Assembly (NCBI GenBank): GCA_018812715.1
Contig: JAHJCT010000017.1
Span: 62,001-126,000, forward strand
Direction of reading: 5' to 3'
Length of the DNA stretch: 64,000 nt
Origin: Microcaldota archaeon
GTDB taxonomy: Archaea > Micrarchaeota > Micrarchaeia > Anstonellales > Bilamarchaeaceae
Both the position numbers and the translations under genes were made by a program. Below are positions 41,304-48,874 of this stretch, one piece after another. The notes beneath the pieces were generated by a model. It ran no database searches, was not told the DNA's origin, and was given only the letters and a program-made list of their open reading frames with translations. Positions within the stretch are counted from its first letter, which is position 1. Each line of letters starts with the position of its first letter.

Positions 41304-43217
41304 ATGGATGCAAGAGAAATGCACCTCTATTCTCCAAAAGTAGAGGAGGCCGATGTAGAAAATTTCTTCAATCTAATAGTCAAATCCAGATTTCCATTCC
41401 TTGGTTTTCTTGATTTCTCAGATATTTTTTCATTAAATTCCATCAATCTAGTTCTCAGACGAAAAGAAAATACCTTAAGAGTTTATGTCAAAGAAAAACT
41501 CTGCCTACAAAATCTTTCTGCCCTAATTTTTCCCTTCAGATTATGTGAACTCTCCAATTTAGATTCTGTTCAAGGGTCACTCCTGCCATTACCTAAAGTT
41601 TATATCATAAATGGCTTTTCCCACGATATTCTTGATTTTGTGCTTAAGGAAGACATCCATGAGCTTTCCCTGGGCGTAACAAAGTTCTTCGGAAGATTCA
41701 TTGCTCATGGCACAGTAACAGATACTAATGGAAAAAAGGGCATGGTCATTGTTTTCAGTCCACAGAAATTCCTTAGGGTGGATCTTGAAAAAAACCCCTC
41801 AATTTACATGGAACTTTTGGAACCATTGCCAAAGAAAATGCACATGACTTCCAATTATCCTGTTTTTGAAGAAACTGGCATGAGCATTGGGGTTGACAAT
41901 TATGATTCACTGCAACATAGTCTTGTTGTTGGTACTTCCGGGTCTGGTAAAAGCAAAGCACTTTATGTTCTTCTAAAGGCTATCGAGGCCAAACATAAGG
42001 ACAATGCAAGAATCATCATTCTTGATCCTCATGGAGAATTTGCAAGGATGATGCATAATTCTAAAATCATAAACTTTGTAGATAATTATATTGAACCTTT
42101 AGACATTGGCGGGGAAAAATCCCCAATGCTTACTCAATTGATCTCTCAACTTATAACCTCAGCTATTGGCCAAGAAAATAAATACTCAGAGCGCGTATTG
42201 TTTTATGCAGTTCATCTTCTGTCTTCAATTGATAAGCTTGATCTGGGTAATATAAGTCGGCTTCTTACTGATTCTTCAGCCAAGGCCGAATTTGTAAGTA
42301 TGTCAGATAATGCTGAGGTTAAACGCTTTTTTGATGAAGAATTCAACGATATTTACATTCATCATTTCAACAATGCTATTCTCCCAATCCTTAATTTTAT
42401 CGGAGAATATGAACTTTATTTAGGGAAAGAAAAAAAGCGCGAAAACCTGATGAATACTTTGAAAAAAAACCGTGTAACGGTTGTATCATTTGATCCACAC
42501 TTTTTTGGGAGAAGAATGATACGATTTCTTGCCGGCGCGATAATCAACCAAATGTATATCCTTGCTGTTACTGGAAATCTCCAGGATAAGCCAACCGTAC
42601 TTGTTGTTGACGAATTTCCACGTGTTGAAACTAGTGTTGCAAGAGATATTCTTTCTGAAACAAGAAAGTTCAATCTTTATACTTATCTTTCCTGCCAATA
42701 TCTCGGACAACTCAGTAAAGAAGTTCTTGATGCCATCATCTCCAATGTAAGGAATATCGTGGCCTTTAAGCTTACCAGACAGGATGCGGCCATGCTCAGT
42801 TCTATTATGGAAATAAAAGTAGAGGAATATTTCAAAAAAAGCAGAGGCCAGACAGAGCTTGAAGAATCAAAGAAAGAGATGTTTGTCAGGTTGCATCAAA
42901 GGGAATGCATAGTAAGGTTATTTGATGGTGTCAAATACCTTCTTCCAATGAAACTCAGAATTGTTGATGCAGCTAAATGGGGGCTGAAAGAGGGCGTTTA
43001 TCAACCCTCCCAAAATGAAGAACCAGATGATGGATCTGCTGAACTTCCTACAACTGACGACCCTATTTCTTCTGAAGAAGTTGAAAAACCAGAATTGCCA
43101 GACCCAATAATTGATAAACAATACCCATGTGTTGGCTATGCTGTTTCAGTTTCAGATGATGAAGGAAAAATCAAAAGACGAAAAAGAACCCTTAGGAAAA
43201 AAGAAATGGGGCTTTAA
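41304..43217 (+). CDS. HerA/VirB4-like ATPase
   Basis: 637 residues from ATG 41304; an in-frame GTG at 41295 lies in the AAGTGA that probably serves as ribosome binding site. Walker A GTSGSGKS (about 210-217), ILDPHGEFA, Walker B VLVVDEFPRVE, and RNIVAFKLTRQDAAML arginine-finger region identify the FtsK-HerA superfamily. N-terminal ~180 residues are probably a beta-rich accessory domain. The C-terminus is an acidic then very basic tail ending in RRKRTLRKKEMGL. No NurA neighbour; stop overlaps that of the Cys-rich operon. Confidence 0.85.
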   Translation: MDAREMHLYSPKVEEADVENFFNLIVKSRFPFLGFLDFSDIFSLNSINLVLRRKENTLRVYVKEKLCLQNLSALIFPFRLCELSNLDSVQGSLLPLPKVYIINGFSHDILDFVLKEDIHELSLGVTKFFGRFIAHGTVTDTNGKKGMVIVFSPQKFLRVDLEKNPSIYMELLEPLPKKMHMTSNYPVFEETGMSIGVDNYDSLQHSLVVGTSGSGKSKALYVLLKAIEAKHKDNARIIILDPHGEFARMMHNSKIINFVDNYIEPLDIGGEKSPMLTQLISQLITSAIGQENKYSERVLFYAVHLLSSIDKLDLGNISRLLTDSSAKAEFVSMSDNAEVKRFFDEEFNDIYIHHFNNAILPILNFIGEYELYLGKEKKRENLMNTLKKNRVTVVSFDPHFFGRRMIRFLAGAIINQMYILAVTGNLQDKPTVLVVDEFPRVETSVARDILSETRKFNLYTYLSCQYLGQLSKEVLDAIISNVRNIVAFKLTRQDAAMLSSIMEIKVEEYFKKSRGQTELEESKKEMFVRLHQRECIVRLFDGVKYLLPMKLRIVDAAKWGLKEGVYQPSQNEEPDDGSAELPTTDDPISSEEVEKPELPDPIIDKQYPCVGYAVSVSDDEGKIKRRKRTLRKKEMGL

Positions 43218-43969
43218 TCTCCAATGCTATATATGTCTAATTTTAGATTCTTTGTTTTCTCTAATTCCTCTACAATTTCATCTAAGATCATTTCTTTTAT
43301 CTCTTGATACTTCTTTGGTCCAAGCGGTACATTAGCTATTGCATATCTTAGATTTTTTGCATTGAAGCAAAACATGCAATCGACTAAGTTTTCGCAGTTA
43401 TGACAAAAATAACAATCACTGCACTTATTGGAATCACTAACCTCAAAACATCTTGTTAGGCTATTTGAGTTGTAACATTTTAAGCAAAACTGGCATGAAA
43501 AAGCGTAATAACAGCCAATGGCATAATCCGATGCTCTTGGCCAAAAAGAACAAACGCATCCTTTAGAACGGTTGCCGCCACATGTCTTATAGCACGAGTG
43601 AGAACTATAGTAAAAAGTGCAATCCTTCATTTTACTACTCTCACCATAAATTGTATTCGGGGTAGTTGTGCTTATTTTACTAAGAACTTTTTTTGCATTA
43701 CTAAAAGACAATGATTCAAGCTCTTGTTGAGAAATCTGCTTTTTTCCTAATGTGCCATATGCCTCTTCTATGGTAACTATGTTGTGCTTTACATCACTAT
43801 AGAAATCAAATGGGGGAAGGTAAATATGTTCTTCGCTTATTACTGATTTTCCATACTCATAATTGGTAACATTTTTGAATAACCATTTCTCATAATTTTT
43901 GTAGTTTTCTAATGGTTTTCCTAAAATTATCGACGTAACCTTTTGGAATATTTTTTCATATTCATCCAA
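43214..43969 (-). CDS. Cys-rich paralogue 5 of array, type B
   Basis: 251 residues from TTG 43969 (MDEYEKIFQKVTSIILG), chosen because GGTGAT lies four bases upstream and the start then aligns with the type B neighbour. N-terminal domain with NYEKWL and KSVIS; central Cys-rich region (SCYKTCGGNRSKGCVCSF, CQFCLKCYNSNSLTRCFEV, CSDCYFCHNCENLVDCMFCF); C-terminal NAKNLRYAIANV and helix EIKEMILDEIVEELEKT. About 20 cysteines. Overlaps the preceding gene by 8 bases. Family and function unknown. Confidence 0.8.
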   Translation of the reverse strand: MDEYEKIFQKVTSIILGKPLENYKNYEKWLFKNVTNYEYGKSVISEEHIYLPPFDFYSDVKHNIVTIEEAYGTLGKKQISQQELESLSFSNAKKVLSKISTTTPNTIYGESSKMKDCTFYYSSHSCYKTCGGNRSKGCVCSFWPRASDYAIGCYYAFSCQFCLKCYNSNSLTRCFEVSDSNKCSDCYFCHNCENLVDCMFCFNAKNLRYAIANVPLGPKKYQEIKEMILDEIVEELEKTKNLKLDIYSIGD

Positions 43970-44738
43970 TCCAATCACCTTTTTGACTTATAATCTCAAT
44001 TACTGATGGAATAGTTTTCTTCTTCTCTAATGTTTCTGCAATTTCACTAAGTAATTTTGATTTCAAATCAGCAAATTTGTTTTTTTCCAGTTGAATATTT
44101 CCAATAAGATTATGTTTGTTCTTTTGATTAAATGAAAAAAGACAACCACTACAATCTTCCAGACTTGCAGAATAATAACTGTCTGAAACAACATTACAAT
44201 GAAAAGTTTCCATACATCTGGTTTGTTTATACGGATCCAAAACTTTGATACAAAACTGTATGTCCCCTCCAAAACAACAGCCAAATGAATATTCTGGATT
44301 TCTTATTGATGTTGTATATGCTGTATACTTCCCATCATGAACATCCTGACAACCAAGTATATATGATGTATTCATACAACGATGTGAGTTTAAGAAATTT
44401 TGAGAGTTTCCAAGTACAATATCTCCAGCATAGCATATGTTTTCATTCAATTCTTCTAAAATTGAATCAATATCTTTTATCTTGTTAATATCCAACTTAA
44501 AATCTCTTTTTGCATATTCATTTATTTCATTATAACCAATGACCTTAGTATTTTTTGAAAGTCGATTAGATGAGATCGTTATCTCCTTTCCTGAAATTAC
44601 GGAGGTTCTTTTCTCAATTGGATCCGTATATCTTTTTAGATATCCTTCAAATTCTTGAAGTTCTCCAACCTCACGACCAAGAAGAACACCACATGTCTTT
44701 TTCCATGCACGGTTAAGTTGGTTATATGTTTCATCCAT
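43962..44738 (-). CDS. Cys-rich paralogue 4 of array, type A
   Basis: 258 residues, GGGTGA before ATG. Same plan as its neighbours: N-terminal LNRAWKKTCGVLLGREVGELQEFEGYL, SVISGKEITIS, then a segment specific to type A (DINKIKDIDSILEELNENICYAGDIVLGNSQNF), Cys-rich strand repeats (RCMNTSYILGCQDV, TRCMETFHCNVVSDSYYSASLEDCSGCLFSFN), NKHNLIGNIQL and a C-terminal helix. Starts 4 bases after the previous gene's stop. Unknown function. Confidence 0.8.
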   Translation of the reverse strand: MDETYNQLNRAWKKTCGVLLGREVGELQEFEGYLKRYTDPIEKRTSVISGKEITISSNRLSKNTKVIGYNEINEYAKRDFKLDINKIKDIDSILEELNENICYAGDIVLGNSQNFLNSHRCMNTSYILGCQDVHDGKYTAYTTSIRNPEYSFGCCFGGDIQFCIKVLDPYKQTRCMETFHCNVVSDSYYSASLEDCSGCLFSFNQKNKHNLIGNIQLEKNKFADLKSKLLSEIAETLEKKKTIPSVIEIISQKGDWIG

Positions 44739-44742
44739 TTTT

Positions 44743-45504
44743 TCACCCTATATTGAAAATATCATATTTCAGATTCTTTGTTTTCTCGAGTTCCTCTATA
44801 ATCTGAGCTAAAATCATGGATTTTATTTTCTTGTATTGTTCAGGAGAGAAAGGAACGTTTCCAATAGCATGCTGTAAATTTTTTGCATTAAAACAGAACA
44901 TACTATCATGTACATTTTCACAATTATGGCAGAATAAAAGTCCACTGGAATTTGAACATCCATCTACCTCAAAACATCTCGTTACCTGGGATGAATTATA
45001 TGCATGAATGACAAAGCTTGAACGTATGATTCCATGGCATCCAAATCCATTTTGACAAAATAATGCATAATTGGCATAAGCAATATTTTTCACTCCAAGA
45101 TAAACATCTTCGCAATACCAAATATTTCTTCCATCCCCTGCCCCACTTGATTTCTGAATGTTTTCACTAGTTCGATAACGAAAATTTCCACAATGATACC
45201 GGACGGGGTTGAGCAGTTTTAATACTTGTTTTATCGAAGCATCAGCCAAATCATCTGCTTTGTATGGAGATTCTTCTATTTTTTTCATCTCATCTAATGA
45301 TATGACATTTTCTAAGTTGAAACTTTTTCCCATGTAGATAAATGATGGGGGAACCCAAACTTCTTTCCCTGTAATGGCCGAAGTTGTCTTTTTTGGAAGC
45401 GGCACTCTTTTTCCTAACCATTCTCCATATTCCTCCAATCCACTCAGGCCGGTTCCAAGTAAAAGCTTACTGGTATTTTCAAATTCTTTTTCTATTTCAT
45501 TCAT
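44743..45504 (-). CDS. Cys-rich paralogue 3 of array, type B
   Basis: 253 residues from ATG 45504 with GGGTGGG upstream. Type B: MNEIEKEFENTSKLLLG, GLEEYGEWL, TSAITGKEVWVPP, a Cys-containing centre (FCQNGFGCHG, TRCFEVDGCSNSSGLLFCHNCENVHDSMFCFNAKNLQHAIGNVPF), C-terminal KIKSMILAQIIEELEKTKNLKYDIFNIG. Overlaps paralogue 2 by 8 bases. Many positions identical to the genes at 43214 and to the C-terminal half of the gene at 46246. Confidence 0.8.
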   Translation of the reverse strand: MNEIEKEFENTSKLLLGTGLSGLEEYGEWLGKRVPLPKKTTSAITGKEVWVPPSFIYMGKSFNLENVISLDEMKKIEESPYKADDLADASIKQVLKLLNPVRYHCGNFRYRTSENIQKSSGAGDGRNIWYCEDVYLGVKNIAYANYALFCQNGFGCHGIIRSSFVIHAYNSSQVTRCFEVDGCSNSSGLLFCHNCENVHDSMFCFNAKNLQHAIGNVPFSPEQYKKIKSMILAQIIEELEKTKNLKYDIFNIG

Positions 45505-46273
45505 TTTCCCACCCATTCATAACATCAATTATGGAAAATTCGAATCGTTTTTTCTGTTTTAATCCAGAAGCAATTTCCCCAATCAATTTTTTCTTTAATT
45601 CAAGATATTTCTCTTTTTCCAGTTGGACGTTTGCTATGCTGTGCTGCTTAGCCCTGAGGTTAAATGAAAACATGCAGTCACCACAATTCATTAAATTGTA
45701 AGAAAAATAGCAATCAGCACTTTTGACGCATGTGCAGCATTCAAAGCAGCGTCTCAAACTGTTATTGTTGAAACATCGGATGATATGGGATGATTGCCCG
45801 CTGGAGGTAGATCCAAAAACATATTCGCTATCCTGCATGAGGATGGCATATGCTACATATTTACTTCTCATCATGATCGAAGAACTCAGGATATTGTTAC
45901 TATCTACTACAGCATCAGAATCAGCTACATTCTTTGAATTTCCCAATACTTTATTTCCGCTGTAAATTAATCGTTCTTTTATTTCTCCTAGCAGGGAATC
46001 AATATCCTTTATTTTGTTTATGTCAAATGGCGTTGAGAGCTCTGCAAATCTTATGCCTTCTTTTTCATAATCAAAGAATTTGGCATTTTCATTATATTGT
46101 TCAGATACAACCCGCACTTTTTCACCTGAAAAGCAAGAGGTTACTGATTTTCCAACTAATCCTTCTTTTAGATATTTTTCATATTCATTTAATTCTCCAA
46201 TCTCTTCGCCAAAAACAAGCTTACCGGTTGTTTTCCATGCTTTATTCAGCACTTCATAAGTTTCGAATACCAT
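45497..46273 (-). CDS. Cys-rich paralogue 2 of array, type A
   Basis: 258 residues. Type A: YEVLNKAWKTTGKLVFGEEIGELNEYEKYL, then DINKIKDIDSLLGEIKERLIYSGNKVLGNSKNV, repeats around DSDAVVDSNNI and RCFECCTCVKSADCYFSYNLMNCGDCMFSFN, KQHSIANVQL and C-terminal helix LKKKLIGEIASGL. The ATG sits 28 bases inside the end of paralogue 1, with a GGGAG site. Unknown function. Confidence 0.8.
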   Translation of the reverse strand: MVFETYEVLNKAWKTTGKLVFGEEIGELNEYEKYLKEGLVGKSVTSCFSGEKVRVVSEQYNENAKFFDYEKEGIRFAELSTPFDINKIKDIDSLLGEIKERLIYSGNKVLGNSKNVADSDAVVDSNNILSSSIMMRSKYVAYAILMQDSEYVFGSTSSGQSSHIIRCFNNNSLRRCFECCTCVKSADCYFSYNLMNCGDCMFSFNLRAKQHSIANVQLEKEKYLELKKKLIGEIASGLKQKKRFEFSIIDVMNGWENE

Positions 46274-47835
46274 AATCTCCCTCCTCTGTAATTTATATTA
46301 AAAATATCCAATTTGCTCTCTCCAGTTGTTTTCAATTCTTCTACAATCTGCCCTAGTAGCTGATTCTTCAATGTACGGTATCTTTCAGGATCCAAAACCA
46401 GATTTCCTATTGCGTAATGTTTTCCTTTTGCATTGAAACAAAAGATGCAATCTGAAAGGCCCTCTGAATTATGACAGAAAAATGAATCAGAGCATTTGCT
46501 TGACGTATCAACCTCAAAGCATCTGTTGAGATAAAGAGAATTATAACAATTAATACAAAATTGAGATTCTAGTATTCTACCGCAGCCAAAAATATATTTT
46601 GAATTCCCGGCCATAGAACTAAATCCAACATACTCAGAATGTGTACCATCATATGTTTTGTATATGTTTGATGCATTGAATACTACTGGCGTTTCAATCC
46701 TGTTTTTTGAAATACCACTTACAAATTCAGCACTAACATACCCTATCTTTGTTAAATTTTCTTTTATTTTTTCAAGTGAATCCAAATCTTTTTCATCTAA
46801 TGTCATCTTGCCTAATTCCATTCCTTCTTCAAATGAAACAATTCTGTTTTCTGGAAAGCGTGAGAAAATAGAGTATTGCCTGCTTTCTGGAACATAAGTT
46901 TCAATTCCAAATGGTGATTTTATTCTCTTTATTGTTACTGTGTGTTTTGCAAGCCATTTTCCATACTGGTCTATTCCATCTATTTCTTTTCTAAATATTG
47001 TTCTGAAGGTTGATGAAAATGCCCTTTCTATGCTTTCTTTATCCACTATGCTTTTCTTATTTGGAATTTTCAGTTCAACATCTTCGTGCATATCTCCACA
47101 TAGTTCAAAAAGTGACGGAAATCTTTTTGATTTTTTTAGTTCACTTGCGATTTCTGCTAAAAGTTTCTTCTTGAGATTAGCATATCTATCTTTCGGAAGC
47201 TGCAAATTTCCAATACAATATCTTTTGTTTCTTTGAAAAAAAGAAAAAAGCAATTCAGTACATCCAGCACAATTGTATGAGAAATAAATATCACTGCTGT
47301 CTGTGATGAAAAAACTCTCAAGGATTCTCTTTATGTTGTATGCAGCAAAAACCCTTACTATAAATTCTCCTATCCCAAAGCATCCTCCGCCATAGACGTA
47401 TCTGCTTCCTTTTCGTATCATATATGATAAAAAAACGTCAGAAGATTGCTGGATATTTGCTGAATCTGCAACATATTGTGAATCCATCACAAGATCTGAT
47501 GCTTCCACAGACTTGGAATTTCCTAAAATTTTATTTCCCGTATACTCCCATTTTTCTGCAAGAGCTTCTAGTATGGAATCAATATCCTTTACTTCATTAA
47601 TTGTCAAGGCGTCTTCCTTGATCTCATCAGCTGAAATAAATTTTGCATTGCAATACTGGTTACTTTCAAGCAAAACTGGCTTCCCGGAAACTGATGATCC
47701 CTTTTTTCCAAATGACGGCAAATATTCCCCGAGCCATTCTTCATACCCGTTAAGGTCACCAATTTCCTCTCCAAACAGTGTTCTGCTTGTTATTTTCCAG
47801 CCTTTGTTCAATCTCTCATAAAGCTCTGGTTGCAT
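46246..47835 (-). CDS. Cys-rich paralogue 1 of array, fused types A and B
   Basis: 529 residues. Residues about 1-258 are type A (ERLNKGWKITSRTLFGEEIGDLNGYEEWL, EVKDIDSILEALAEKWEYTGNKILGNSKS, FSYNCAGCTELLFSF), 262-515 type B (SIERAFSSTFRTIF, DGIDQYGKWL, CINCYNSLYLNRCFEVDTSSKCSDSFFCHNSEGLSDCIFCFNAKGKHYAIGN). The linker is short. The last about 14 residues, beyond the point where other B proteins stop, run into the next gene's start. TATA box about 28 bases before the ATG suggests a leaderless mRNA. First gene of the operon. Confidence 0.82.
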   Translation of the reverse strand: MQPELYERLNKGWKITSRTLFGEEIGDLNGYEEWLGEYLPSFGKKGSSVSGKPVLLESNQYCNAKFISADEIKEDALTINEVKDIDSILEALAEKWEYTGNKILGNSKSVEASDLVMDSQYVADSANIQQSSDVFLSYMIRKGSRYVYGGGCFGIGEFIVRVFAAYNIKRILESFFITDSSDIYFSYNCAGCTELLFSFFQRNKRYCIGNLQLPKDRYANLKKKLLAEIASELKKSKRFPSLFELCGDMHEDVELKIPNKKSIVDKESIERAFSSTFRTIFRKEIDGIDQYGKWLAKHTVTIKRIKSPFGIETYVPESRQYSIFSRFPENRIVSFEEGMELGKMTLDEKDLDSLEKIKENLTKIGYVSAEFVSGISKNRIETPVVFNASNIYKTYDGTHSEYVGFSSMAGNSKYIFGCGRILESQFCINCYNSLYLNRCFEVDTSSKCSDSFFCHNSEGLSDCIFCFNAKGKHYAIGNLVLDPERYRTLKNQLLGQIVEELKTTGESKLDIFNINYRGGRLWYSKLMKC

Positions 47836-47857
47836 ATAGTGGTTTGTGGGTTTGACC

Positions 47858-47888
47858 CCTATATATCATTAGTGCCGTTGAAGAGCGG
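47858..47888 (-). promoter_or_regulatory. Promoter block of the Cys-rich operon
   Basis: Minus strand: CCGCTC, three bases, AACGGC, one base, CTA, two bases, GATATATA, the same words and spacing as at 41204-41234. The block overlaps a 17-base imperfect palindrome at 47879-47895 (TGAAGAGC and GCTCTTCA arms). The TATA box is about 28 bases from the first ATG. Confidence 0.7.
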
Positions 47889-47896
47889 CTCTTCAT

Positions 47897-48619
47897 TTAC
47901 ATTTTTTTCAAAACCTTCCAAAAAATAGGCAATAATTTTGTTTCAGCTTTTCTTAAATGTTCTGCGAGAGTTGACGGTGCTATCCCGGTTCTTTCTGCAA
48001 GCTGCTCTATAGTTACCATTTTTGGTATTTCATAATAACCATAATCACATGCAAGCCTGAATACTTCAAGCTGTTTTTCACTTAGCAATTCTTTTGCAGC
48101 TTTAAGGTCGAAAAATCCGCTTGTACTAAATACATTAAGGCCATGCGCATCCTCTGGCTTCACATATTTCTTCTTCTTTAATTTAATTTCATAGTAATCT
48201 TTTTGGTCCTTCCATTTACTTAACAATTCATTCATAGCTTTATGTGAATCAGCCAGAAGAATTTCAGAATCAATACCATCAGTGGTTACTGGGGATTCTA
48301 ACAACGTAACATTTGTCTGATGAAGAATTTTGTAGGTCATAGCTTCGTAGCTTGAAACTACTTTTAGCAATGCATTATTTGGTTGTAACATTAATACTTC
48401 CACACTTTTAACAAGCTGGTGATTTTTTATGAAATTTATGTCTTTTTTTGGAGTTGGAGAACTAAGTTGTACTATATTAGTTATATTATTGCCGTGAATT
48501 GACGATATTGTTGATACTAATGAAGCGTCTCTATTTTTTTCAGTAACGTCACAGAACCAACAAAGATGGTTTACGTTTACCTCAAAAATAACTGAATCAG
48601 ACATGAATTCAACTCTCAT
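47897..48619 (-). CDS. Bat-type HTH_10 transcriptional regulator
   Basis: 240 residues. N-terminal ~170 residues form a mixed alpha/beta domain with a WFCDVTEKN cysteine and KSVEVLMLQPNNALLKVVSS. C-terminal LLSEKQLEVFRLACDYGYYEIPKMVTIEQLAERTGIAPSTLAEHLRKAETKLL is the HTH_10 domain of bacterio-opsin-activator-type regulators. Stop is 62 bases before the Cys-rich operon start, same strand, so it may control it. ATG 48619, alternative at 48604. Confidence 0.85.
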   Translation of the reverse strand: MRVEFMSDSVIFEVNVNHLCWFCDVTEKNRDASLVSTISSIHGNNITNIVQLSSPTPKKDINFIKNHQLVKSVEVLMLQPNNALLKVVSSYEAMTYKILHQTNVTLLESPVTTDGIDSEILLADSHKAMNELLSKWKDQKDYYEIKLKKKKYVKPEDAHGLNVFSTSGFFDLKAAKELLSEKQLEVFRLACDYGYYEIPKMVTIEQLAERTGIAPSTLAEHLRKAETKLLPIFWKVLKKM

Positions 48620-48874
48620 TTTGGTCTTTTAACTATATTTACTGCATAATTGTTTAAAAAACCACTAGTTTACACAAAAAAACACGCATCACCAGCTTCC
48701 TGGACGAAAACTTGCTTGTATATTTTTAAACACTAGTAGTAATATATTACTCCCATCCATATTTTCTCTTTCTGTCGTAAGAAGCATAATAGATTGTGAA
48801 AAATGGAAAACAATGGTTTATAAGAATTGTGTTTCAAATAATATATAGCAGTGTTATTATTAGAGGATGGGTAA

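Noticed and set aside
48739-48750. GTAATATATTAC palindrome as a regulator site
   Set aside because: A 12-base AT-rich palindrome is likely by chance in this composition; no second copy was seen at another promoter.
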